A stretch of DNA of 64,000 nucleotides, from assembly GCF_031191185.1 (NCBI RefSeq), contig NZ_CP133465.1, forward strand, positions 492,001 to 556,000. The letters are read 5' to 3'. Under the pieces are notes generated by a model that worked only from the letters and a program-made list of their open reading frames with translations, was not told the origin of the DNA and ran no database searches. This DNA comes from Prevotella nigrescens. Lineage in GTDB: Bacteria; Bacteroidota; Bacteroidia; Bacteroidales; Bacteroidaceae. Position numbers and translations under genes: made by a program. This document shows, piece after piece, positions 54,141 to 62,178 of this stretch (the stretch's first letter is position 1; each line of letters begins with the position of its first letter).

Positions 54141-54845
54141 ATGCGCACGACAACTGTTAGCCGCCACAAGGTGGTGGCAGCAATGACAAGGGGATTTTTC
54201 CAAGCCTTTGTAAGTGGTCAGATAGATGCTACACAGCCCGGGAAGACAGACATAACGCCCTTGGAGTACAAGAAAATAATAGCCGACAACTACGAAAAGT
54301 TGTCGGCTTGTTACGTTTCAGTGATGTTTCCAATTCTCATTCGTCTGAACTATGCTGACGGAGAAGCGGTTGCGGAAGCTATGAAGCGCAGGAACTTCAG
54401 TAATTCAACATCGCCGAAGATGCTTCTCCGCTATGCTTGTGGCTCGAAAGAGCTGTACGATACTGCCATTAAAGAGTATCAGCAACAGATAGCGACCTTG
54501 CTTTCGGGACGATTGCAAACCATTTCGGAGTTCTTTGAAAATTACGAGTGCGGTGCAGAAACGACCGAAGCGGTTGATGTAGCCCTCGCCATTCGCTCTA
54601 TGGTACGCACGCAAATGATGGCGTACAGCACGGTTCTGAAAGCTGCCAACCCAGAGTTGGCAACCCTGCACCAAGCTACCGTCTTCCGTCTGATGCTCCA
54701 CGGCACAATGGCTTTGTTGCACGAAGAACCCATTTCGCTCGAAGGCGACAACTTGGAACTTATCTTTCGCCGTGTGGCACTTAATTCCGACAACTTTGAA
54801 GTGCTGATGAACGAGATGAATCAAGCCTACGAAGATTTGGTGTAA
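54141..54845 (+). CDS. Cytoplasmic protein of unknown function
   Basis: The 234-residue protein has no signal or membrane segment and is helical throughout by eye. I see no motif. It lies 12 bases after the lipoprotein gene, so the two are likely cotranscribed. Repeat element copy C begins 26 bases after its stop and separates it from the convergent kinase gene. Confidence 0.65.
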   Translation: MRTTTVSRHKVVAAMTRGFFQAFVSGQIDATQPGKTDITPLEYKKIIADNYEKLSACYVSVMFPILIRLNYADGEAVAEAMKRRNFSNSTSPKMLLRYACGSKELYDTAIKEYQQQIATLLSGRLQTISEFFENYECGAETTEAVDVALAIRSMVRTQMMAYSTVLKAANPELATLHQATVFRLMLHGTMALLHEEPISLEGDNLELIFRRVALNSDNFEVLMNEMNQAYEDLV

Positions 54846-54871
54846 AAGTAGGAATAATCAGGCAACAAGAG

Positions 54872-55058
54872 TGTAAATATTTTTCACAAGAGTGTCTCTT
54901 GTGTAATCGTCTTGTTATCAACGTGTTGCAAAACCTATTGTTTTGCATTCCAAAAGCGGCTGTTTTGCACGGTAAAAGCGTAGGTTTTGCATTGCAAAAG
55001 AGCCGCTTTCGCAATGCCAAGCGCAGTTATTACTTTTTAACAGAATTATCTTTACAAA
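54872..55058 (+). repeat. 187-bp element, copy C (22-bp-period quasi-palindromes)
   Basis: The head is TGTAAATATTTTTCAC..., the first unit CAACGTGTTGCAAAACC, then TTTTGCATTCCAAAA, TTTTGCACGGTAAAA, TTTTGCATTGCAAAA and a degenerate TTTCGCAATGCCAA at 22-base spacing. The tail AGAATTATCTTTACAAA closes it. It fills the space between two convergent gene ends (stops at 54845 and 55073). Confidence 0.85.
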
Positions 55059-55072
55059 AACAAACGGAAAGC

Positions 55073-56734
55073 TTAATATTTGAACGATGAGCCTCCCAAG
55101 AACTCTCGAAGCAGCGATGTTGGCGGTAAGCTTCGGAAAGGTAAAGAAGCAAAATAGCCCAAAAATTTGCGTAATCGGTAAGCTTCTGCATATTCGTTAC
55201 AGTTTTCCGGCACTTGTTCCAATACGGCTTCGGCTTGTGCTTTTAAAACTGCAACTTCGTAAAGCATGGCTGTATTGAACATTGTGTCGGCATTTTCCTG
55301 ATAAGGGAATATCCATTTTTTTTCTCCGGCACGTACACTTGGCCATCGTCGTATGGTTTCTTGTGCGGAACAGCCACGATATTTATGGTCGCGAACAATA
55401 CGGCGAATAAGTCGGTTGTCGGTGGTTGGAATATAGTTATGGTCGTCCAACAATATAGTTGTTAAGGCAGAGGCATAAATACGGAACTTCTTATTGTCGG
55501 GAATATTTTTTGTCAGCGTAGGATTTAGAGCATGTATACCTTCTACGATAAGTATATTGTCGGAATTTAAACGCAGTTTCTTACCTTTCATTTCGCTTTT
55601 ACCTGTTTGGAAGTTATAGGAAGGCAATTGCACTTCTTCACCACGGAACAATGCCAAGAACTGCTCGTTGACAAGCGGAATGTTCAATGCATACAAGCTT
55701 TCGTAGTCATAATCGCCAGTTTCGTCCTTTGGTGTGTCTACACGATTTACAAAATAATCGTCCAAAGAAATCTGTACGGGTTTTATTCCACAAGTCAATA
55801 ATTGTACGGAAAGTCGCTTACAGAAAGTTGTTTTTCCGCTCGAAGACGGTCCGGCAATCAGCACAACCTTTACATCTTTCTTGTTTGCGATGGTTTCTGC
55901 CATTTGTGAAATCTTCTTTTCTTGCAATGCTTCGCTCACGTTTATAAGATCGTTGGAGAATCCTCGCCTTACTGCTTCGTTGAAATCGCCCACTGTCCGT
56001 ACACCCAGAATATCTTGCCAGCGATGGTGAACTCTGAATACTTCGAACATTTTGTCTTGGTTTATCAAATTATCTAACTTGGCAGGATCTTCTGATGAAG
56101 GTACACGAAGCAATAATCCGTCGAAGAATTTCTCTATTCCAAATAGCTTAATCTGCGATGTATTCGTAAGCATCGCACCATAATAATAGTCTACATAGTC
56201 GTCTAATTTATAATAAGTGGTGTAAAGCGAGCCCATACTTTCAAGGAGTTTTACTTTAGCTTCGTCGCCCAAATTGCGAAACATACTGATAGCCTCCTCG
56301 GTTGTAGTTTCATAACGCTGTATAGGTAAAGCCTCGCCGACAATGGTTTGCATTCGCCGATGTATGTTTTCTATGTCGCTGTCGGTAACCTCACGGTGTA
56401 TATTTATATTGCAATAATAACCGTTTGACACCGGAATGTCAATTACGACCTTGCTTTTTGGATAAAGGTCGTGTACAGCTTTACATAATACCATAAACAA
56501 TGAGCGGGTATAAGCGCGCATTCCTGATGCAGAATAAAGATCGAGAAATTCAACATCTTTATTATGAAATACTCTATAATCTAACCCTTCTACCTTATTG
56601 TTTACTTTTGCACTGACTGGTCCGAAGTACATTTTAAGATTAAATACGTTGTAAATTTCATAAAGTGTACTACCTATTGGGACTTCTAAAGTTTTTTTAT
56701 TATTTTTGCAACGGATTTGTATTACTTGTTTCAT
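55073..56734 (-). CDS. Nucleoside (uridine-type) kinase with TGS-like N-terminal domains
   Basis: The 553-residue protein has a TGS-like N-terminal domain (about 1-70), a middle domain like the second additional domain of threonyl-tRNA synthetase (about 70-220), and a C-terminal P-loop kinase. The kinase has Walker A GPSSSGKTT at about 293-301, DDYFVNR after it and EGIHALNP further on. This fusion is typical of Bacteroidota and Firmicutes and is usually annotated nucleoside kinase; the uridine specificity is by family. It is convergent to the gene at 54141 and separated from it by repeat copy C. Confidence 0.88.
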   Translation of the reverse strand: MKQVIQIRCKNNKKTLEVPIGSTLYEIYNVFNLKMYFGPVSAKVNNKVEGLDYRVFHNKDVEFLDLYSASGMRAYTRSLFMVLCKAVHDLYPKSKVVIDIPVSNGYYCNINIHREVTDSDIENIHRRMQTIVGEALPIQRYETTTEEAISMFRNLGDEAKVKLLESMGSLYTTYYKLDDYVDYYYGAMLTNTSQIKLFGIEKFFDGLLLRVPSSEDPAKLDNLINQDKMFEVFRVHHRWQDILGVRTVGDFNEAVRRGFSNDLINVSEALQEKKISQMAETIANKKDVKVVLIAGPSSSGKTTFCKRLSVQLLTCGIKPVQISLDDYFVNRVDTPKDETGDYDYESLYALNIPLVNEQFLALFRGEEVQLPSYNFQTGKSEMKGKKLRLNSDNILIVEGIHALNPTLTKNIPDNKKFRIYASALTTILLDDHNYIPTTDNRLIRRIVRDHKYRGCSAQETIRRWPSVRAGEKKWIFPYQENADTMFNTAMLYEVAVLKAQAEAVLEQVPENCNEYAEAYRLRKFLGYFASLPFRSLPPTSLLREFLGGSSFKY

Positions 56735-56827
56735 CTTGTGTGAATGTTTAACGATTTTAATCAGGGCATAAAGTTAGCAAGTTCTCATTAAAGAGCAAAA
56801 GAAATCGCATTAGAAAAAGAAATTATT

Positions 56828-58537
56828 ATGACAACAGGTATTTATTTTGCCATTCTATTTAAGATTATTGGCTCGTTAGCATTGCTTATCTATGGCATGA
56901 AAGTAATGAGCGAAGCATTACAGAAGATGGCAGGTTCACAATTACGCCACATTTTAGGCGCAATGACCACTAATCGCTTTACAGGTATGCTTACTGGAAC
57001 ATTTATTACTTGTGCTGTTCAATCGTCTTCGGCTACAACAGTGATGACTGTTTCGTTCGTAAATGCAGGATTGCTAACACTTGCGCAAGCCATTTCGGTC
57101 ATCATGGGTGCCAATATTGGAACTACACTTACAGCCTGGATTATGTCGTTGGGTTATTCAGTCGACCTCACAAGCTTTGTTTTTCCTGCCTTTCTTGTTG
57201 GAATAGTGCTGATTTACACACGAAGAATGCGCTATGTAGGCGACTTCTTGTTTGGTCTTTCCTTTATGTTCTTCAGTCTTGTACTACTGAGCGATGCAGG
57301 AAAAGCACTTCATTTAGATTCTACACCTGCGGTTATAGAGTTCTTCAAGTCGTTCGATGTGAACAGTTATTTCACTATTCTGATATTTCTTGCCATTGGT
57401 TCCGTCATAACTTGCATCGTTCAGTCGTCTGCTGCAGTTATGGCTATCACCATTTTGCTTTGTTCTACGGGCGTTTTACCTATTTACCTTGGTATCGCAT
57501 TGGTCATGGGCGAAAACATTGGTACAACCATTACTGCCAATTTAGCGGCATTAGCAGCAAACACACAGGCACGAAGAGCTGCATTGGCACACTTAATGTT
57601 TAATGTGATTGGTGTTATTTGGGTGCTCGCTGTTTTCTATCCTTTCGTAAACATGGTATGCGGATTTGTTGATTACAACCCTGCCGTTGGCGCAGTTAAT
57701 GCTAACATCAAAGTAAAACTACCTGTTGTCTTAGCTGCTTTCCACACAACGTTCAATGTTGCCAATACTTTCTTACTGATTTGGTTTATTCCTCAACTCG
57801 AGAAATTGGTCTGTTGTATTATCAAACCACGTAAGAGCGAGGCTGAAGAAGACTTCCGTCTGCGTTTCATACAAGCTGGAATTATGAAGACTCCTGAACT
57901 TTCAGTGCTCGAAGCAAGCAAAGAAATACAATCGTTTGCCGAACGCCTGCAACGAATGTTCGACATGGTGAGAGAGCTTTTACATACTACAGAAGATTCG
58001 AAGTTCGTAAAACTGTATTCCCGAATAGAGAAATACGAGGGAATTTCAGATAATATGGAGATTGAAATAGCCAAGTACTTAGACCAGGTCAGCAATGCCC
58101 ACCTTAGCGATGAAACCAAGGAAAAGGTACGCTCAATGCTTAGAGAAATATCTGAACTCGAAAGTATCGGCGATTCATGTTATAACATTGCACGCACCAT
58201 AAACCGCAAAATGTCGGCGAAAGAAGACTTTACCGAGAAGCAATACAACCACATAGAGCAGATGTTTGAACTTACCGACGATGCTCTGACGCAGATGAAT
58301 AGTTTGCTGATTAGCCATAAACACCAAAACGATGTGAACCGTTCGTTCAACATTGAAAACGAAATAAACAACTATCGCAACCAGCTCAGCACGCAGAATA
58401 TCCAGGACGTAAACGAGCACAAGTACACTTATGCTATTGGAACAATGTACATGGACATCATTCAAGAATGCGAAAAGCTTGGCGATTATGTCGTAAATGT
58501 GGTTGAGGCACGCATGGGCGTAAAGCAAAATGCATAA
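56828..58537 (+). CDS. Na/Pi cotransporter family protein with PhoU domain
   Basis: The 569-residue protein has eight or so transmembrane helices in two inverted halves, each with a QSS motif (AVQSSSATTVMT at about 63, IVQSSAAVMAIT at about 200), the mark of NptA/YjbB-type sodium-phosphate symporters. The C-terminal 200 residues are a helical PhoU-like regulatory domain. It would import phosphate, or export it, depending on the member. The gene has no close partner; folP begins 51 bases later with its own promoter. Confidence 0.9.
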   Translation: MTTGIYFAILFKIIGSLALLIYGMKVMSEALQKMAGSQLRHILGAMTTNRFTGMLTGTFITCAVQSSSATTVMTVSFVNAGLLTLAQAISVIMGANIGTTLTAWIMSLGYSVDLTSFVFPAFLVGIVLIYTRRMRYVGDFLFGLSFMFFSLVLLSDAGKALHLDSTPAVIEFFKSFDVNSYFTILIFLAIGSVITCIVQSSAAVMAITILLCSTGVLPIYLGIALVMGENIGTTITANLAALAANTQARRAALAHLMFNVIGVIWVLAVFYPFVNMVCGFVDYNPAVGAVNANIKVKLPVVLAAFHTTFNVANTFLLIWFIPQLEKLVCCIIKPRKSEAEEDFRLRFIQAGIMKTPELSVLEASKEIQSFAERLQRMFDMVRELLHTTEDSKFVKLYSRIEKYEGISDNMEIEIAKYLDQVSNAHLSDETKEKVRSMLREISELESIGDSCYNIARTINRKMSAKEDFTEKQYNHIEQMFELTDDALTQMNSLLISHKHQNDVNRSFNIENEINNYRNQLSTQNIQDVNEHKYTYAIGTMYMDIIQECEKLGDYVVNVVEARMGVKQNA

Positions 58538-58552
58538 TTTTGCTGTTGCCAC

Positions 58553-58583
58553 TTTGCCGTCTAAAGTGCTTTTAGTAACTTTG
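58553..58583 (+). promoter_or_regulatory. folP promoter giving an almost leaderless transcript
   Basis: TTTG (58553-58556), a 19-base spacer, TAACTTTG (58576-58583). The expected start, four to seven bases later, coincides with the folP ATG at 58589. Confidence 0.65.
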
Positions 58584-58588
58584 TCAGT

Positions 58589-59434
58589 ATGGAAAAAGAA
58601 AGTTTTGCATCACGGTTTAATTCTACAGACTATACCATAAACGTAAAAGGACAACTCCTCGACTTGTCTAAACCGTGTGTTATGGGAATTTTGAATGTTA
58701 CGCCAGACTCGTTCTATGCGGACAGCCGCATGCAAACCGAGGCAGAAATATACAATCGCACCAACCAGATAATAGCAGAGGGAGCGAAGATTATAGATGT
58801 CGGTGCATGCTCTACACGTCCCGGCAGCAAGTTTGTAGACGAAGCAGAGGAAAGACGCCGCCTTGCCATGGCACTCCCCATTATAAGGAAAGCACAGCCC
58901 GAAGCCATTATCTCGCTCGACACTTTCCGTGCCTCGATAGCCCGGGAAATGGTAGACGAATTTGGTGTAGACATTGTAAACGACGTGGAAGAAGGCAGCG
59001 ACCCCGACATGTTTCGTACCGTTGCCGAATTAGGAGTACCTTATATCTTAATGTCGAAGGCTCCTGACATGCACGACATGTTGCTCAATCTTGCACGCGA
59101 AGTGCAGGAGTTGCGTGCTTTGGGGCAGAAAGATATCATTTTGGACCCGGGCTTCGGATTTGGCAAAGACCCCATCGACGGCAACTATGCGCTAATGAAC
59201 GCAATGGAACAGCTACACGTCTTGGAGCTTCCCATTCTGGTTGGAATTAGTCGCAAGCGCATGATTCATCAGCTATTGGGCATCACAGCGCAGGAGAGCC
59301 TGAACGGAACGACTGCCCTAAACATGATTGCACTGATGAAAGGAGCAAGCATTCTGCGTGTACACGACGTGAAAGAAGCAGTAGAAACCGTGCGGATTTA
59401 TGGGCGTCTGGCGGCTGCAGCCAGGACTGAATAG
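58589..59434 (+). CDS. folP: Dihydropteroate synthase
   Basis: FolP condenses p-aminobenzoate with dihydropterin pyrophosphate in folate synthesis and is the sulfonamide target. The 281-residue TIM barrel has the two signature segments MGILNVTPDSFYADSR (from about residue 31) and IIDVGACSTRPGS, and later DPGFGFGKD and GISRKRMI. Length is normal. It is followed by cdaA after 40 bases, a common pairing in Bacteroidota. Confidence 0.95.
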   Translation: MEKESFASRFNSTDYTINVKGQLLDLSKPCVMGILNVTPDSFYADSRMQTEAEIYNRTNQIIAEGAKIIDVGACSTRPGSKFVDEAEERRRLAMALPIIRKAQPEAIISLDTFRASIAREMVDEFGVDIVNDVEEGSDPDMFRTVAELGVPYILMSKAPDMHDMLLNLAREVQELRALGQKDIILDPGFGFGKDPIDGNYALMNAMEQLHVLELPILVGISRKRMIHQLLGITAQESLNGTTALNMIALMKGASILRVHDVKEAVETVRIYGRLAAAARTE

Positions 59435-59474
59435 ACTGCCTGTTACGCAAAAGGAATAGCAGAAAGGAAAGAAT

Positions 59475-60251
59475 ATGTTTTTCGAATTTGGCTTAAAGGA
59501 CATCATCGATATCGTGTTGGTGGCACTCATGCTCTACTACACCTATCGCATCATGAAAGAATCGCGTTCGCTCAACGTGTTCGCGGGCATTATGGTATTC
59601 GTCGTTATCTGGCTTATCGTCAGTCAGGTATTGGAAATGCGCCTCTTGGGAAGCATCATGGACAAGCTGGTCTCTGTGGGAGTAATCGGACTTATCGTGC
59701 TCTTCCAAAAGGAAATACGCTACTTCCTCTATAATCTCGGTGCACACCAGAAAGCAAAGAATATACTGAAACTGTTCCGAAGCGACAAGAACAAGAAAGG
59801 CGTAGACCGCGAAGCAATTCTCCCAATCGTCATGGCGTGCATGAACATGGGTAAGGGAAAGGTGGGGGCACTCATCGTAATAGAGCGCAGCGTGATGCTT
59901 CAGGACATTGTAGAAACGGGCGACTACATCGATGCGCGTATCGACCAGCGGCTCATCGAAAACATTTTCTTCAAGAACTCTCCCCTCCACGACGGCGCAA
60001 TGGTAATATCAAAGAAACGCATAAAAGCCGCAGGCTGCATTCTTCCGGTCAGCCACAACCAGGACATACCGAAAGAATTCGGGCTTCGCCACCGTGCAGC
60101 ATTAGGAATTTCGCAGGCATCTGATGCGCTTGCCATAGTGGTTTCAGAAGAGACGGGCAAGATTTCGACAGCCATTCGAGGAGAGTTCCAAGTGCGCTTG
60201 TCGGCAGAACAACTCGAAAGTATCCTTGCAAAAGAACTTTCAGACTTTTAG
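59475..60251 (+). CDS. cdaA: Diadenylate cyclase CdaA
   Basis: CdaA joins two ATP into cyclic di-AMP, a signal for potassium balance and envelope stress. The 258-residue protein has three N-terminal transmembrane helices (about 10-75) and a DAC domain with the catalytic DGA (residues 173-175) and RHR (205-207) motifs. Start MFFEFGLKDIID is normal for the family. It ends a two-gene unit with folP, followed by a hairpin terminator. Confidence 0.95.
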   Translation: MFFEFGLKDIIDIVLVALMLYYTYRIMKESRSLNVFAGIMVFVVIWLIVSQVLEMRLLGSIMDKLVSVGVIGLIVLFQKEIRYFLYNLGAHQKAKNILKLFRSDKNKKGVDREAILPIVMACMNMGKGKVGALIVIERSVMLQDIVETGDYIDARIDQRLIENIFFKNSPLHDGAMVISKKRIKAAGCILPVSHNQDIPKEFGLRHRAALGISQASDALAIVVSEETGKISTAIRGEFQVRLSAEQLESILAKELSDF

Positions 60252-60277
60252 GAACAAAGTACAGCCACCTGCAAGCC

Positions 60278-60320
60278 AAACCTGCCTTGAGTTTCCTTCC
60301 ACGGAACACAAGGCAGGTTT
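60278..60320 (+). terminator. Terminator after cdaA
   Basis: AAACCTGCCTTG pairs with CAAGGCAGGTTT, with a smaller inner pairing (TTTCC with GGAA). It begins 27 bases after the stop. Confidence 0.8.
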
Positions 60321-60392
60321 GTTGCTTTCAGAACCTCTGTTCCGCAAGGCTGCAAAACGCCGTGTTTACCGATGTTCCGCAACGGTGTTTGT

Positions 60393-60450
60393 CGTAACCC
60401 CGAAGCGGCAACTGCCGTAACCCCGAAGCGACAAATGCCGTAACTCCGTT
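60393..60450 (+). repeat. Three units of a 23-bp tandem repeat
   Basis: CGTAACCCCGAAGCG occurs at 60393 and 60416, and a degraded CGTAACTCCG at 60439, each 23 bases apart. Between the terminator and the LOG gene (60321-60690) there is nothing else I can name. Confidence 0.65.
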
Positions 60451-60690
60451 GCTATTTTGGCAGTTGTTCGGAAGGGTCTGTTTCCGGACACACGGCAATA
60501 ATCCTGGAGGAATGTGCAAAGGCAACTGCTGCTTTAAGATGTGCCTTCTCCGTCGTTCATAAACATTAACAACTAAAGCTCTACTTCTAAAAAAAGACAA
60601 AAGTAATCCAAGTATTTGGCTCAACTATCTTAATAGTGTACTTTTGTATTGAAATAATTGCATTCGGTTAGAATATAAATAATGTAAGAT

Positions 60691-61227
60691 ATGAAAATAG
60701 GTGTATTCTGTTCGGCTAACAATAATATAGATCCAGATTTCTTTGAGTGTACAGAAGAGTTGGGAAGATGGATAGGCGAGCACCATTATGCCGTAGCATA
60801 CGGAGGCTGCAACATCGGACTGATGGAGTGCATCGGTCGGTCTGTTCACGAAGCAGGCGGCACAACCATCGGCATAGTGCCACGTATCATAGAGAAAGGC
60901 GGCAAGAAGAGCGACTACATAGACATAGAGTTTCCGTGCGAGAACCTGTCGGACCGCAAAGACCTGCTGATGATGCAAAGCGACATGGCAGTGGCACTCC
61001 CCGGCGGCATAGGCACCATCGACGAGATATTCACGGTTGCGGCATCGGGCTCGATAGGCTATCACGACAAGCGCGTCATATTATACAACGTGAAGGGTTT
61101 CTGGAACAAACTTGTTGCAGTGCTGGACGACTTGCAGGCACAAGGATTCATACGCGGCGACTACCATCGTTATATCGACGTAGCCAACAACTTTGAGGAA
61201 CTTACGAAAAAGATAATGCAGGGATAA
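60691..61227 (+). CDS. LOG-family (TIGR00730) protein
   Basis: The 178-residue Rossmann-like protein carries the family motif PGGIGTIDE (about 107-115) and an early GVFCSANN and YGGCNIGLM. LOG proteins are phosphoribohydrolases: some release cytokinin from its nucleotide, while many bacterial ones act on other nucleoside monophosphates. The older annotation lysine decarboxylase is wrong for this family. It has a free-standing position before a DUF3332 gene. Confidence 0.9.
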   Translation: MKIGVFCSANNNIDPDFFECTEELGRWIGEHHYAVAYGGCNIGLMECIGRSVHEAGGTTIGIVPRIIEKGGKKSDYIDIEFPCENLSDRKDLLMMQSDMAVALPGGIGTIDEIFTVAASGSIGYHDKRVILYNVKGFWNKLVAVLDDLQAQGFIRGDYHRYIDVANNFEELTKKIMQG

Positions 61228-61289
61228 ATTAACTATTCCACGAGAATACAACGCATTTATACATAAACAACAGTAAAATTTTATTCATT

Positions 61290-61844
61290 ATGAAAAGAAA
61301 AGAATTGAAAGTGGCTGTATGCCTCCTGGCAGGCACAATGTTGGCAACCTCTTGTGTAGGTTCGTTCACGATGTTCAGCAAATTGGCTAAATGGAACAGA
61401 CGTGCCACCGACTCTAAGTTCCTAAACGAACTCATCTTTATTGTCATCTCTCCGGCTTATGCCATTGCCGGCACAATCGATGTCCTTGTTCTTAACACTA
61501 TCGAATTCTGGACAGGCGACAACCCAATGGCAAAGAACATAGGCAAGACCAAGAACATTAAAGGCGACGACGGCCTGATGTATGCCGTGAAGTATCTTAA
61601 GAATGGCTACGAGATAACCCGTCCGGACGGAAGTGTCTTCTACCTAACCTACAACAAGGAAGAGAACAACTGGTACATGAATGAGAACGGCAAGGAAAAC
61701 AAGCTCATACATTTCAACGAAAACGGCACGATAAAGGCATTCCTGAACAACGGAATGACCATGGACGTTACCCCAGACGCAGCCGGCGTGTACGAACTTC
61801 GCCAGGCAGTAGCAGGCACAAGCTACTTTATGGCAACACGCTAA
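61290..61844 (+). CDS. DUF3332-family lipoprotein
   Basis: The 184-residue protein has a signal ending in a lipobox (LATSC, Cys22) followed by VGSFTMFSKLAKWN, the hallmark of DUF3332. A hydrophobic stretch follows (FIVISPAYAIAGTIDVLVLN, about 50-70). Then comes a soluble region with a GxxYE and RPDGSVFYL pattern. Function is unknown; it is presumably envelope-associated. It is a single gene with a terminator 12 bases beyond its stop. Confidence 0.85.
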   Translation: MKRKELKVAVCLLAGTMLATSCVGSFTMFSKLAKWNRRATDSKFLNELIFIVISPAYAIAGTIDVLVLNTIEFWTGDNPMAKNIGKTKNIKGDDGLMYAVKYLKNGYEITRPDGSVFYLTYNKEENNWYMNENGKENKLIHFNENGTIKAFLNNGMTMDVTPDAAGVYELRQAVAGTSYFMATR

Positions 61845-61855
61845 GACAAAATAGA

Positions 61856-61891
61856 CGAGGTAAGCACTATGCTTGTAGCACTTACCTCGTA
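61856..61891 (+). terminator. Hairpin after the DUF3332 gene
   Basis: ACGAGGTAAG pairs with CTTACCTCGT around a partly paired loop, with T-rich sequence after it. Confidence 0.7.
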
Positions 61892-62099
61892 TTTCTTAGC
61901 TTTCTTTCTAATACCCATATTACACTTGTTGTCCGATTTATAAGAATTTTGTTACCTCATGTCGGACATTCTTTCTGTGCATCTTAATAGTTTCAATAAT
62001 ACACTCCTCTCTTTTATTTATTGCATGTCATATAGTAAGCCAATAGACTGCTTTCCTAACAATTGACGAACGAAATACACGAGAAAGGCATATGAAAGC

Positions 62100-62130
62100 T
62101 TGCATATTCATGAAATTAACGTTATTTTTG
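62100..62130 (+). promoter_or_regulatory. Promoter of the BspA-like gene
   Basis: TTG (62100-62102), a 20-base spacer, TATTTTTG (62123-62130). Start near 62137, about 42 bases before the ATG. The 330-base gap otherwise holds only the terminator. Confidence 0.6.
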
Positions 62131-62178
62131 CGAAGTCTAATGACACTTAAATCATTTATTCACTAATATCATTGTGTT

